DNA of 34,417 bases, from NCBI GenBank assembly GCA_902806415.1, contig CADCWN010000035.1, positions 1-34,417 on the forward strand, read 5' to 3'. The notes beneath the pieces were generated by a model, which did no database searches, was not told where the DNA came from, and saw nothing but the letters and a program-made list of their open reading frames with translations. Within the stretch, counting starts at the first letter, position 1, and the number at the start of each line of letters is the position of its first letter. Of the stretch, positions 14,233-22,732 are shown one piece after another. A program made the position numbers and the translations under genes. The stretch is from an uncultured Thermomicrobiales bacterium. GTDB taxonomy: Bacteria; Chloroflexota; Chloroflexia; Thermomicrobiales; CADCWN01.

Positions 14233-16410
14233 ATGTCGGGGCAGGGGACGAATGGGCGCTCGCAGTCGCTCTACCGGAAATATCGCCCGACGACGTTCGG
14301 GGAAGAGGAGTTCGTCGGGCAGAACCACGTCTCGCGGACGTTGCGGAACGCGGTGCGCCACGATCGCGTCGCGCACGCCTACCTCTTCTGCGGCCCGCGC
14401 GGCAGCGGCAAGACCTCCTCGGCGCGGCTGCTGGCGAAGGCGGTCAACTGCGAGGCTCCCGAGCCGGGCGATCGCCCCTGCAACGTCTGCCCCCCCTGCC
14501 GCACGATCAACGAGGGCCGCGCGACCGACATCATCGAGATCGACGCCGCCTCCAATCGGGGCATCGAGGATATGCGCGACCTCCGCGAGAAGGTCAAGTT
14601 CTCCCCGGCGCAACTGCGCCGGAAGTTCTACATCATCGACGAGGTCCACCAGCTCACCAAGGAAGCGTCCAACGCCCTCCTGAAAACGCTGGAGGAGCCG
14701 CCGCCGCACGTCGTCTTCATCCTCGCGACGACCGATCAGGAAAAGGTGCTCGACACGATCAGCTCCCGCTGCCAGACATTCGTCTTCCACCGCTTCCCGG
14801 TCGATCTGATCGCCACCCATCTCCGCCGCATCTGCGCCAACGAAGGGCTCACCGCCGACGACGCCGCGCTGGCGGCGATCGCCCGCGCGTCCGGCGGGGC
14901 GATGCGCGACGCGCTCGGGCTGCTCGACCAACTCTCGTCGTATGGCGACAGCGCGGAGGGGGTCACCGCCGAGACGGTGCGTCAGATCCTCGGCGCGGGC
15001 GGCGGCGAGCAGGTGCGCGCGCTGGTGGACGCGATCGGGGCTGGGGACGCGGCGGCGGGGCTGCGCGCGATCAACGCGACGATCGACGACGGGGCCGACT
15101 CGCGCCAGTTCGCCTCGCAGATCGTCGAATATCTCCGCGCCCTGCTGCACGCGGCGGCCTCGGGGCGCGACGGCCAGGACAACACTGACACACCGATCGA
15201 CCCGGCACACCTGGAAGACTTCAGCCTCGGCGAGATCGCCGGGCTGGTCAAGCGGTTCAGCCAGGTCGATTACGGGATTCGCCACAGCGCCTACGGCCAT
15301 CTGCCGCTCGAACTCTGCCTGATCGACGCGATCCTCGCCCGCACCGGCGAGGCTCCCTCCGCGACGACCACGCCCTCGGTGAGCGCCCGACCGGCCCCCG
15401 CCACGCCGCGCCCCCTGCCCAATCGCCCGGCACCGCGCCCGACCAGCGCCGAGCCGCCCGCCGAGCGCCCCACGCCCCCGGAGCGGATGCCGACGCCGAT
15501 CCGCCCGGAGACCGCGTCGCCACGACCGGTGCCGACAGCCGAGGAGACAACGCCCGCCGAGCGTCCGGCTCTCCCGGCCCCGCCGCCGATCCCGCGCGCC
15601 CCGGCCGACCCGCCGCGCCCGGTCGCCGCGCTGCCGCCGACGCCGTCTCCCGCGCCGCCCCCCGCACCCACGCCGACCGTAGCCGCGCCGACCGTAGCCG
15701 CAGCGGCAGGGGCCGCCGCAGCAGGGACCACCACCCTGCCCGATATCCCGATTGAGCAGCTCCACGATCTCTGGCCGCGTATCCGCCAGGGGGTGCGCGC
15801 GATCAACCGGCGGATCGAGGCGCTGCTGGCCTCGACCGACCCCTATCGGGTCGCCGATGGGACCCTCACCCTCGTCGCGGCGTACGACTTCCACCGCAAC
15901 GGCTTGAACAAGGAGGATACGAAGCGGGTCATCGAGGAGGTGCTGGCCCAGGTGCTGAACGGCCCGTACAGCCTCGCCTGCATCACCCAGGCCGAGATCG
16001 CGGAACTGCCCACCGCACCGCCGCAGCCGCGCACCCTCCGGGAAGAAACGCCCGCCGCGACCGCCGCGACCGCGACGATCGTCGCCGCCGTCGTCGCGCC
16101 GCTCGCGCCGAGCGCGGAGGTCGCACCGGCGGCACCGCCCGCCCCGCCGCACCCGGAAGGCCCGCCCGACGAGCCGCCCTGGGAGCTGGAACCGCCCGCG
16201 CCTGAGGTCATGCCGGAGACGCGCCGCGCCGCGCCGGAGGCGGCCCCGCGCCCGCAAGCGCGCCACGAGGGCGGGTCGCCGCGCGTCGAGCAGCCGCAGG
16301 GGTCCGCCGCCCTCGATGATCGCTACATCACGGCGGTGAAGAATATCTTTAATGCGGTCGAGGTTCGGCCGCAGGACACAGCACCGAGCGGCGCGCGCTG
16401 GCGAGACTAG
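14233..16410 (+). CDS. dnaX: DNA polymerase III subunit gamma/tau
   Basis: 725 residues, the clamp-loader ATPase of the replisome. It opens RKYRPTTFGEEEFVGQ, with the Walker A GPRGSGKT at 54-61, a zinc site with Cys73, 83, 86 and 89, the DEVHQL Walker B region near 136, and sensor motif SSRCQTF. A Pro/Ala-rich linker of about 125 residues (near 370-495) precedes a tau-like C-terminal region. A second low-complexity Pro/Ala stretch lies near 595-680. No slippery A-run typical of a frameshift that makes gamma was seen. GGGGGAGAGG just before the ATG sets the start. In many bacteria dnaX precedes ybaB and recR; here a DinB-type gene follows instead. Confidence 0.93.
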   Translation: MSGQGTNGRSQSLYRKYRPTTFGEEEFVGQNHVSRTLRNAVRHDRVAHAYLFCGPRGSGKTSSARLLAKAVNCEAPEPGDRPCNVCPPCRTINEGRATDIIEIDAASNRGIEDMRDLREKVKFSPAQLRRKFYIIDEVHQLTKEASNALLKTLEEPPPHVVFILATTDQEKVLDTISSRCQTFVFHRFPVDLIATHLRRICANEGLTADDAALAAIARASGGAMRDALGLLDQLSSYGDSAEGVTAETVRQILGAGGGEQVRALVDAIGAGDAAAGLRAINATIDDGADSRQFASQIVEYLRALLHAAASGRDGQDNTDTPIDPAHLEDFSLGEIAGLVKRFSQVDYGIRHSAYGHLPLELCLIDAILARTGEAPSATTTPSVSARPAPATPRPLPNRPAPRPTSAEPPAERPTPPERMPTPIRPETASPRPVPTAEETTPAERPALPAPPPIPRAPADPPRPVAALPPTPSPAPPPAPTPTVAAPTVAAAAGAAAAGTTTLPDIPIEQLHDLWPRIRQGVRAINRRIEALLASTDPYRVADGTLTLVAAYDFHRNGLNKEDTKRVIEEVLAQVLNGPYSLACITQAEIAELPTAPPQPRTLREETPAATAATATIVAAVVAPLAPSAEVAPAAPPAPPHPEGPPDEPPWELEPPAPEVMPETRRAAPEAAPRPQARHEGGSPRVEQPQGSAALDDRYITAVKNIFNAVEVRPQDTAPSGARWRD

Positions 16411-16522
16411 CACCGTCCTTCGGCGCTGGTCCGTCGAGCAGGCGTGCCCGTTCGCCGCCGCGTGGGCGGGCGCGGGCGCGGTGTCGATCCGCTGTAGTCG
16501 CTAGCGTGAGGAGCAGAGCGCC

Positions 16523-17074
16523 GTGATGACCGAAGGGATCCTGTTCAACCTCGATCGCAACATGATCTTCCTCCGCGAGAAGACCGACGGACTCACCCAC
16601 GCCGAATCGCTACTCCAGGCACCGGTCCCCGGCAATAATTGCCTCAACTGGACGGTTGGCCACATCGCCGCCTTCCGCGATCGGATGCTCCAATTCGTCG
16701 GGGCCGCGACGACCCTGGACCCCGCCATCGCCGAGCGCTACGCCCCGAACTCCGCCCCCGTGCTCGGCGACGAACCCGGCATCGGCCGGTTGGACGAGCT
16801 CTTGCGGGCGATCGATCTGGCGCAGGGGCGGCTGCACGAAGCCTTGCCCCGGCTGACGCCGGAGCGCGTCGCCGAGGTGATCAGCCGGGGGGCGTTCACG
16901 ATGACCCTCGGCCAGTGGCTGCTGTTCCTGATGCGCCACGAGGCGTACCACATCGGCCAGCTCCATTTCCCCTATGCCCAGGCAATTGCCGCGCGCGATG
17001 GGACCCCGGCGAGTCCGGGCGACCGTCGTGGCGCGACGAGCGCGACAGGGGCGTTGGAGAACAGTGACCTCTAG
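16523..17074 (+). CDS. DinB-like superfamily protein
   Basis: 183 residues with the four-helix DinB/YfiT-type fold. The three metal-ligand histidines are visible: His47 in NWTVGHIAAFRD, and His139 and His143 in FLMRHEAYHIGQLHF. Family members are metal-dependent thiol transferases or of unknown function; despite the name they are not the DinB polymerase. GAGGAG at 16508-16513 lies nine bases before GTG (16523) and twelve before ATG (16526), so either may be used. The last 25 residues are polar and low-complexity. It sits 112 bp after dnaX on the same strand. Confidence 0.8.
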   Translation: MMTEGILFNLDRNMIFLREKTDGLTHAESLLQAPVPGNNCLNWTVGHIAAFRDRMLQFVGAATTLDPAIAERYAPNSAPVLGDEPGIGRLDELLRAIDLAQGRLHEALPRLTPERVAEVISRGAFTMTLGQWLLFLMRHEAYHIGQLHFPYAQAIAARDGTPASPGDRRGATSATGALENSDL

Positions 17075-17164
17075 CCTGGGCTGTCGGTCGGCACGCGCGA
17101 GCCGCGCGGGATCATCGCCATCGGCGCAGCAGCCCGCCAACGAGGCGGGAGAGGAGAGGGGGGG

Positions 17165-18766
17165 ATGCCGGCGGACCTGACCCCGCTCGAAGAGGATCTC
17201 CTGGCGGCGCTCGATCCCGGCGAGATCGCGGTCTACGCGGCGGGGCTCTCCGCCGCGGTGGTCGATGCCGGGCGCGATCGGACCGCCGCGTACATCCGCG
17301 CCCGCCTGCGCACCTGGGGGATCCCCGCGACGGTCGAGCGTTTCGACGCGCTGGTGAGCCTGCCGGGCGAGGCCCGCTTCAGCCTGGCGCGGCGCGATGC
17401 GCCCGTCCCCGCCCTGACCCTCCCGTACAGCCCGGCCACCCCCACCGGGGGGATCGTGGCGGAACTGCGCGCCACCACCCCGGAAGCGGCACCGGGTGCC
17501 GACCTGACTGGCGCGGTGGCGCTCGTGGATGGCCCGCCCAGTCCGGCGACCGTCGCGACCGTCGCGGGACGCGGCGCGATCGCCCAGGTCTACATCGGCG
17601 CGGGCGAGACGCTGAAGCCGATCCCGGTGCCGAACGCCTGGGGCGAGCCCGCCGGGACACCGACCATCCTGATCGGGCGGGCGGCGGGCGAGGGGTTCCT
17701 GGCCCTCTGCGCGGCGGGAGTGACACCGGTGCGCCTCAGCGTCGATGCCGGCTGGACGACGCACCGCCTCAGCGTGCCGATCGCGACGATCCGGGGGGAC
17801 GACGAGCCGGACGAGTATCTGCTGATCAGTACCCCCGGCTCGACACCGAGCGAGGGCGGCGAGGCGGTCGCCTGCCTGCTCGAACTCTGCCGCGTCCTCG
17901 CCAGCCACGCGGGGCGCTTGCGGCGCGGCGTCCGCTGTATCTGGTGGCCGGGCGGCGCGGCACCGGCGGCGGGGCCGGTCTGGTACACCGACCGCGCCTG
18001 GGAGGAGCTGGGGCGGCACGCCGTTGGTTATGTCGAATTCGGCCCGCCCAGGCGACGCGGCGGCAAGACACTCCACGCCTGGGCTGACCCCAGCCTGCGC
18101 GCCTTCGCGGAGGCGACATTGCGCGAGGGCGGCGTGCGCGCGCTCGGTTGGGCGGGCACGCCCGAGTCGGCGAGCGACGCGCCATTCGCGCGCCTCGGCC
18201 TGCCGACGCTACGCCTGGCGGCGGCGCAAGCGGGCGGGATCGGTGCCTGCGTACCCCTGCTGGCGCGGCTCTGCACCACGCCGCTGCTGCCGTTCGAGCC
18301 GATCGCCACCGCGCGGGCGATCGACGGTCGCGTCCGCGCCATCCTCGACGCCACCGGCGAGCACCTCGACCTCGCCCCGCTGCGCGCCCGTGCCGCCGCC
18401 TTCAGGGGCGCGACGGAGCGCTTGCAGCTCGCCCTGCTGCACATCGCGCAGGGCGAGTCGCCGAGCTACGAGGAGGGCTTGGAGATTGGGCGTCGGCTCC
18501 TCCGGCGCCTCAATCGCCTGCTCCTCCCGGCGCTGCGCCACCCCGGCGACCGCTACGCCCTCCCGGCCACGCTCACGCCGCACCCCTTCCCCGGCCTCGA
18601 CGCGGCGCTTCCCTACCTCGCCTCCAACGGCTCCGACATCGCCGAGACGATGCGCTTGCGCGCCGCCGCGCTCCGCGAGCGCAACCGCGCGCTCGACGCG
18701 CTCGACGCGGCCACGGCGGCGATCGACGACGCCCTGACGGCGCTCAGGCCGCTGGGGTTCGGGTAG
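17165..18766 (+). CDS. M28 peptidase-like protein lacking metal ligands (probable pseudoenzyme)
   Basis: 533 residues. The layout is that of M28 peptidases with an inserted PA domain (about residues 60-190) and a C-terminal helical part. Landmarks remain: DEYLLIS, then VACLLELCRVLASHAGRLRRGVRCIWWPG, then WYTDRAWEEL, and later SDAPFARLGLPTL and LLARLCTTPLLPFEP. The residues that bind the two zinc ions in active relatives are missing. The His strand after YLLIS reads TPGST, the (T)DNA loop reads EGGEAV, WWPGH reads WWPGG, NIDSPG reads EFGPPR, and the late HTPxD segment is deleted. It is therefore probably not a peptidase and may be a binding or dimer partner. The start follows GGAGAGGGGGG. No signal peptide is seen. 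Confidence 0.7.
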   Translation: MPADLTPLEEDLLAALDPGEIAVYAAGLSAAVVDAGRDRTAAYIRARLRTWGIPATVERFDALVSLPGEARFSLARRDAPVPALTLPYSPATPTGGIVAELRATTPEAAPGADLTGAVALVDGPPSPATVATVAGRGAIAQVYIGAGETLKPIPVPNAWGEPAGTPTILIGRAAGEGFLALCAAGVTPVRLSVDAGWTTHRLSVPIATIRGDDEPDEYLLISTPGSTPSEGGEAVACLLELCRVLASHAGRLRRGVRCIWWPGGAAPAAGPVWYTDRAWEELGRHAVGYVEFGPPRRRGGKTLHAWADPSLRAFAEATLREGGVRALGWAGTPESASDAPFARLGLPTLRLAAAQAGGIGACVPLLARLCTTPLLPFEPIATARAIDGRVRAILDATGEHLDLAPLRARAAAFRGATERLQLALLHIAQGESPSYEEGLEIGRRLLRRLNRLLLPALRHPGDRYALPATLTPHPFPGLDAALPYLASNGSDIAETMRLRAAALRERNRALDALDAATAAIDDALTALRPLGFG

Positions 18767-18807
18767 CTTCACGGGTGAGCAAACTATAGTCGAGCTTTCT
18801 GGCAGCT

Positions 18808-18836
18808 TTGGAAGCGATGTATTACGAAGTATACTT
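18808..18836 (+). promoter_or_regulatory. Promoter and likely operator of the toxin-antitoxin pair
   Basis: TTGGAA (18808-18813), 16 bp, TATACT (18830-18835). The -10 box lies within the perfect 10 bp palindrome AAGTATACTT (18827-18836). CopG/ParD-type antitoxins bind such short palindromes to repress their own operon, so this is a plausible autoregulatory operator. Autoregulation is inferred from the family. Confidence 0.5.
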
Positions 18837-18858
18837 TGCATACACAGGAGGAATAGCG

Positions 18859-19119
18859 ATGAAGGATGTGACGATCTCCGCGCGTATCCCCAAAGAATTG
18901 AGTGAACAGCTCTCCACCCTCGCCCGGGCGTTGCGCCGCAATCGCTCGTGGGTGATCGAAGAAGCGCTGCGCGGCTATATCACCTCGGAAACGCAGTTCC
19001 TCGAAGCGGTTGACGAGGGGTTGCGCGCGGCCGAAGACGGCGATGTCGTCGATCATGACACCGTCACCGCGATCATGACCGAGCGTCGGCAGCGACTCCC
19101 GCAACAATCGGATCGCTAA
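18859..19119 (+). CDS. Ribbon-helix-helix antitoxin, CopG/ParD type
   Basis: 86 residues. The N-terminal ribbon-helix-helix is clear: KDVTISARIPKELSEQLSTL, then LARALRRNRSWVIEEALRGYI (beta strand with TISARIP, then two helices). The acidic C-terminal half (FLEAVDEGLRAAEDGDVVDHD) would wrap and neutralise the toxin. The start is the ATG at 18859 with AGGAGGAA six bases upstream; a longer frame from 18808 overlaps the promoter. The TAA shares one base with the ATG of the next gene (TAATG), so the two are translationally coupled. The pair has lower GC than its neighbours, as expected of horizontally acquired modules. Confidence 0.88.
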   Translation: MKDVTISARIPKELSEQLSTLARALRRNRSWVIEEALRGYITSETQFLEAVDEGLRAAEDGDVVDHDTVTAIMTERRQRLPQQSDR

Positions 19120-19412
19120 TGCGCATCTTCTGGACAACACCGGCGCTGCGCGACTTGACAGCACTCTTCGATTACTTTGCCACGCGCGATCCGGAAGTGG
19201 CGCTGAGCACAGATACGGCAATCCGAGAGGCCGTTCAGCGACTCGGCGACTTTCCTCATCGCGGTCGCCCAGGGCGACGAGACGGCACGCGGGAACTCGT
19301 GATCGCTGGCTTGCCTTACCTCGTAGCCTATGCAGCACAAGAAACGCGCGTCACTGTCCTGCGTGTGTTGCACACAGTGCAGGACTGGCCGAGCCGAAGG
19401 TGGGTTGACTAA
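19119..19412 (+). CDS. RelE/ParE-type toxin
   Basis: 97 residues with the ParE/RelE fold: MRIFWTTPALRDLTALFDYF at the start, AIREAVQRLGDFPHRGRPGR in the middle, then RELVIAGLPYLVAYAAQE and VTVLRVLHTVQDWP at the end. The last form is typical of ParE toxins, which inhibit gyrase, though some relatives are ribosome-dependent ribonucleases. The target is inferred only. It overlaps the antitoxin stop by one base. The gene appears intact with full family length. Confidence 0.88.
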   Translation: MRIFWTTPALRDLTALFDYFATRDPEVALSTDTAIREAVQRLGDFPHRGRPGRRDGTRELVIAGLPYLVAYAAQETRVTVLRVLHTVQDWPSRRWVD

Positions 19413-19433
19413 ACATTGGCATCGTATAAAGAT

Positions 19434-19463
19434 CCGAGCCGGGCCTGGGGAACCTTGGCTCGG
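19434..19463. terminator. Weak hairpin after the toxin-antitoxin operon
   Basis: CCGAGCC (19434-19440) pairs with GGCTCGG (19457-19463) across a 16-base loop. It lies about 22 bp after the toxin stop. No T-run follows. Confidence 0.35.
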
Positions 19464-19611
19464 GACAGGTGAGGGGAGGAGGGGTGTGATTCCACTGCTC
19501 GTAGTACAGGCGCGACCCAGAACCTCCACCATCGCCCGGATTGACGCGCGCCCACCGCGCGCGTAGACTCGCCGTGACGGGCGGCGATCTGCGAGGCGAG
19601 GGGAGGGAGCG

Positions 19612-20094
19612 ATGCGGGCGTCATTGCGAGTCGCGCGGCTGATCAACCTCGCGCTGGCGAGAATGCTTACCGGCAACGAGTTCAGCGGGCTCGTCGCCAT
19701 CTACCCGGCGCTGGGCACCGTGCCGTCGCTGGCGCGCTTGCAGGCCGAGCAGGCGATTTACCGGCGCTACGGTCGGCTCATGCCGGTCTACATGAGCGCC
19801 ACCCTCGCCTCGTTCCTGCCCGTGCTCGCCCTCGACCGCGATCCCGCAATCCCTTCGTTCCGCTTCACGCTCGGCGGGATGGCCTGCTACGTCGCGATGC
19901 TCGGCGTCACGCTGATCCGCAACCTCCCTCTCAATAAGCGGATCGAAGCCTTGCCTGCTGCGGAATCTTCCACCGAGGAGTTCCGGGAGCTGAGAGAACG
20001 GTGGGACCGGCTGCACGCCGTCCGCAACGTCCTGAATATCGTCGGCCTCGCCTGCACCTGCCTGGGCGCGCTGGCGCGGGGCGCCGCGAAGTAG
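19612..20094 (+). CDS. DUF1772 family membrane protein
   Basis: 160 residues. The pattern LINLALARMLTGNEFSGLVA, RAEQAIYRRYGR, ATLASFLPVLAL, AMLGVTLIRNLPLNKRI and ELRERWDRLHAVRNVLNIVG is that of DUF1772 (anthrone oxygenase-like) proteins. It has about four hydrophobic segments: near the N-terminus, at 62-75, at 87-105 and at 140-155. The function in bacteria is not established. GGAGGGAG directly before the ATG sets the start. A 46 bp gap separates it from the CoA-transferase gene on the same strand. Confidence 0.75.
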   Translation: MRASLRVARLINLALARMLTGNEFSGLVAIYPALGTVPSLARLQAEQAIYRRYGRLMPVYMSATLASFLPVLALDRDPAIPSFRFTLGGMACYVAMLGVTLIRNLPLNKRIEALPAAESSTEEFRELRERWDRLHAVRNVLNIVGLACTCLGALARGAAK

Positions 20095-20140
20095 GTCCCA
20101 TGGGCAGCCCTGGCACCAATAGTCTGATGGCGGGGAGAGG

Positions 20141-21406
20141 ATGGCGAACGAACCGGCAGCACCCCCCGCCCCTCGCCCGCTCGACGGCCTGCTCGTCCTC
20201 GACCTGACCCTCTATCTCTCGGGGCCGTTCGCGACGCAAATCCTCGGCGGGCTGGGCGCGCGGGTGATCAAGATCGAGCAGCCGGGGTCGGGCGATCCGA
20301 TCCGGGCCACGCCGCCGTACTACGGGCCGCGCGGGATCCACAGCGCGCCGCGCGAGGGGGACGACCTCTCCCTCTCGGTGCTGAAGCGCAACCGCAACAA
20401 GGAGAGCATCACTCTCAACCTGAAGTCCGAAGCGGGGCGCGCGATCCTCCGCGACCTCGCGCGGCGGGCCGACGTCCTGGTGGAGAATTTCGCGCCGGGT
20501 GTCGCGACGCGGCTCGGGATCGGCGAGGAAGCGCTGCGGGCGATTAACGCGCGCCTGATCTACTGCTCGATCTCCGGCTTCGGGCAGGATGGGCCGTATC
20601 GCGGCCTGCCCGCCTACGACATCGTCGTGCAGGCGATGAGCGGGCTGATGACCTCCACCGGCGAGCCGGACGGCCCGCCGACCCGCAGCGGCCCCTCGTT
20701 CGCCGACCTGACCGCCGGGCTCTACGGGGCGATCGGGATCCTCGCGGCGCTCCATCAGCGCGAGCGCGACCCGGCGGGACGGGGACAGGGGGTCGAGGTG
20801 GCGATGCTGGACAGCCTCTTCTCGCTCGTCTTCGACGAGGCGCTGGATGTGCAGACCGCGGGCGGCGGCTCCCCGCGCACCGGCAACCGCCGCCCGCGTC
20901 TGACGCCGTTCGGCGTCTACGAGGCCGCCGACGGCTTCATCGCCATCTGCGCCGTCACCGACGCCCAGGTGGCGGCCCTCTTCCGCGCTATCGGTCGCCC
21001 GGAATTGGTCGGGGATCCGCGCTACGCGACCCTGGAGGCCCGCATCGAGCGGGCGGCGGAGGTCGACGCCCTGGTAGGGGAGTGGACCCGCCCACGCGCG
21101 AAGGCCGATCTCTGGCGCGCCCTGGCAAGGGCGCACATCCCCGCCGGGCCGGTCGCCGAGATTCCCGAACTCCTCGCCGACCCGCAACTGCGCGAACGCA
21201 GGATGATCACCCCCCTGTCCCACCCGACGCTCGACCCGTCGCCCGATGCGGTCGCCGCCGACTTGCCGATCAAATTCTCGCGCGCCGAGGTTGCGCTCGA
21301 CCGCCCCGCGCCCGCGCTCGGCGCGGACAACGAGCGGGTCTACGGCGAGTTGCTCGGGCTGACAAGCGCACGCCTCGCGGCGTTGTGGGCGGAGGGTGTC
21401 ATCTGA
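20141..21406 (+). CDS. Family III CoA-transferase (CaiB/BaiF type)
   Basis: 421 residues. It would move CoA between carboxylic acids through an aspartyl-CoA intermediate. Hallmarks are VLDLTLYLSGPFATQILGGL with ARVIKIEQPGSGD, the LNLKSEAGRAIL block, ENFAPGVATRLGI, and the catalytic Asp160 in LPAYDIVVQAMSG. The C-terminal half shows the typical PFGVYEAADGFIAI and AHIPAGPV motifs. The substrate is unknown. The ATG follows GGGGAGAGG. It is the first of three tightly spaced plus-strand genes with the M20 peptidase (23 bp gap) and MOSC protein (16 bp gap), suggesting a catabolic operon. Confidence 0.9.
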   Translation: MANEPAAPPAPRPLDGLLVLDLTLYLSGPFATQILGGLGARVIKIEQPGSGDPIRATPPYYGPRGIHSAPREGDDLSLSVLKRNRNKESITLNLKSEAGRAILRDLARRADVLVENFAPGVATRLGIGEEALRAINARLIYCSISGFGQDGPYRGLPAYDIVVQAMSGLMTSTGEPDGPPTRSGPSFADLTAGLYGAIGILAALHQRERDPAGRGQGVEVAMLDSLFSLVFDEALDVQTAGGGSPRTGNRRPRLTPFGVYEAADGFIAICAVTDAQVAALFRAIGRPELVGDPRYATLEARIERAAEVDALVGEWTRPRAKADLWRALARAHIPAGPVAEIPELLADPQLRERRMITPLSHPTLDPSPDAVAADLPIKFSRAEVALDRPAPALGADNERVYGELLGLTSARLAALWAEGVI

Positions 21407-21429
21407 TTAAGCCGGAACGGAGGGCGGGG

Positions 21430-22716
21430 ATGACAGCGATGAGCGAGGGACCGAGTCCGGCGGTCGACGCGGTGCGGGCGCGGTTGTGGGGCGCGATCGA
21501 GGCGCGGCGGGACGAGTTGGTGGCGTTGGTGGCCGAACTGGTGCGCCAACCGAGCCCGCTCGGCCACGAGGCGGCGGCCCAGGCGTTCGTGGCCGATCAT
21601 TTGCGCGCGTCGGGGCTGGCGACCGAGGCGTGGGAGCTCGACGACCGGCTCAGGACCCTGCCCGAGGGGGGCGATAGCGGCGTCCCCTTCGCGGGGCGGC
21701 CGAACGTCGCCGGGATTCTGGGCGGCGCGGGGGGCGGTCGCTCGCTCATCCTCAATGGGCATATCGACGTCGTCACCCCGGAACCGCTCGCTGCCTGGAC
21801 CTGCGACCCGTGGGGCGTGACGATCGCCGACGGGCGGATGTACGGGCGCGGGGCCTTCGACATGAAGAGCGGGATCGCGCTCAATCTGTTCCTCGCCCGC
21901 CTCCTGCGCGACCTCGGCATCAGCCTGACGGGCGACCTGATCGTGCAGAGCGCGATCGAGGAGGAATGCACCGGCGTCGGCTCGCTCGACCTGAGCCGCC
22001 GCTACCGCGCCGACGCCGCCCTCGTCACCGAGCCGGAGTGCGGGCGCTTCACCTGGGCGCACATGGGCGTCCTCTGGTTCCGTGTGGCGATCACCGGCAA
22101 GGCCGCGCACGCGATGATCGCCACGCAGGGCGTCAACGCGATCGTCAAGGCGATGCCGATCATCGCCGCGCTGCTCGAACTCGAACGTCGCCTCAATGAG
22201 ACGGTCCACCCGGCCTGGGCGGCGGTCGAGCACCCGGTCAATCTCAACGTCGGCGTGATTCGCGGCGGCGATTGGCCGAGCACCGTCCCCGGTGCCTGCG
22301 AACTCCATTGTCGCCTTGGCTTCTTCCCCGGCCAGACCCTCCCCGACATGCACCACCTGATCGAGACGACGATCGCGGGGGCGGCACGGGCCGATCCCTG
22401 GCTGCGCGAGCACCCGCCGGTCGTCACCTACGACGGCTTCCAGAGCAGCGGCTCGATCGTATCGCTCGACGAACCCTGGGTGCGGGCGCTCGGGCGATCG
22501 CACCACCGCGCGACCGGCGAGACGATGGTGCCGGTCGTCGGCACATCGATCAACGACATGCGTTATTTCAACTTCGCGGGAATCCCGGCGGGCTGTTACG
22601 GCGCGACCGGCGGCAACGGCCACGCCGCCGACGAGTGGCTCGATCTGGCCTCGCTCGTGCCGACAGCAAAAACTGTGGGCGGCTTTCTGTTGGAGTGGTG
22701 CGGCGTCGCCGATTGA
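21430..22716 (+). CDS. M20 family metallopeptidase (ArgE/DapE/acetylornithine deacetylase type)
   Basis: 428 residues. Members hydrolyse amide bonds of acylated amino acids or peptides with two zinc ions. The ligands are visible: His111 and Asp113 in LNGHIDVV, the bridging Asp144 in GRGAFDMKSG, the catalytic Glu177-Glu178 in AIEEECTG, Glu201 in VTEPEC and the late His in GNGHAADEW. The dimerisation domain is present in the middle (GKAAHAMIATQGVNAI). The start is the ATG at 21430 after GGAGGG; a frame open to 21082 has no support and overlaps the upstream gene. Substrate specificity cannot be read from sequence. Likely cotranscribed with its neighbours. Confidence 0.9.
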   Translation: MTAMSEGPSPAVDAVRARLWGAIEARRDELVALVAELVRQPSPLGHEAAAQAFVADHLRASGLATEAWELDDRLRTLPEGGDSGVPFAGRPNVAGILGGAGGGRSLILNGHIDVVTPEPLAAWTCDPWGVTIADGRMYGRGAFDMKSGIALNLFLARLLRDLGISLTGDLIVQSAIEEECTGVGSLDLSRRYRADAALVTEPECGRFTWAHMGVLWFRVAITGKAAHAMIATQGVNAIVKAMPIIAALLELERRLNETVHPAWAAVEHPVNLNVGVIRGGDWPSTVPGACELHCRLGFFPGQTLPDMHHLIETTIAGAARADPWLREHPPVVTYDGFQSSGSIVSLDEPWVRALGRSHHRATGETMVPVVGTSINDMRYFNFAGIPAGCYGATGGNGHAADEWLDLASLVPTAKTVGGFLLEWCGVAD

Positions 22717-22732
22717 GCAGGAGGGTGGACGA

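Noticed and set aside
14026..16413. 795-residue open frame on the minus strand opposite dnaX
   Set aside because: It is Arg/Gly/Ala-rich with no domain and fully overlaps dnaX. Such long antisense frames are expected in high-GC coding DNA.
16411..16520. Possible tRNA gene between dnaX and the DinB-like gene
   Set aside because: No cloverleaf can be drawn and no TTCGA-type T-loop with matching acceptor stem is present.
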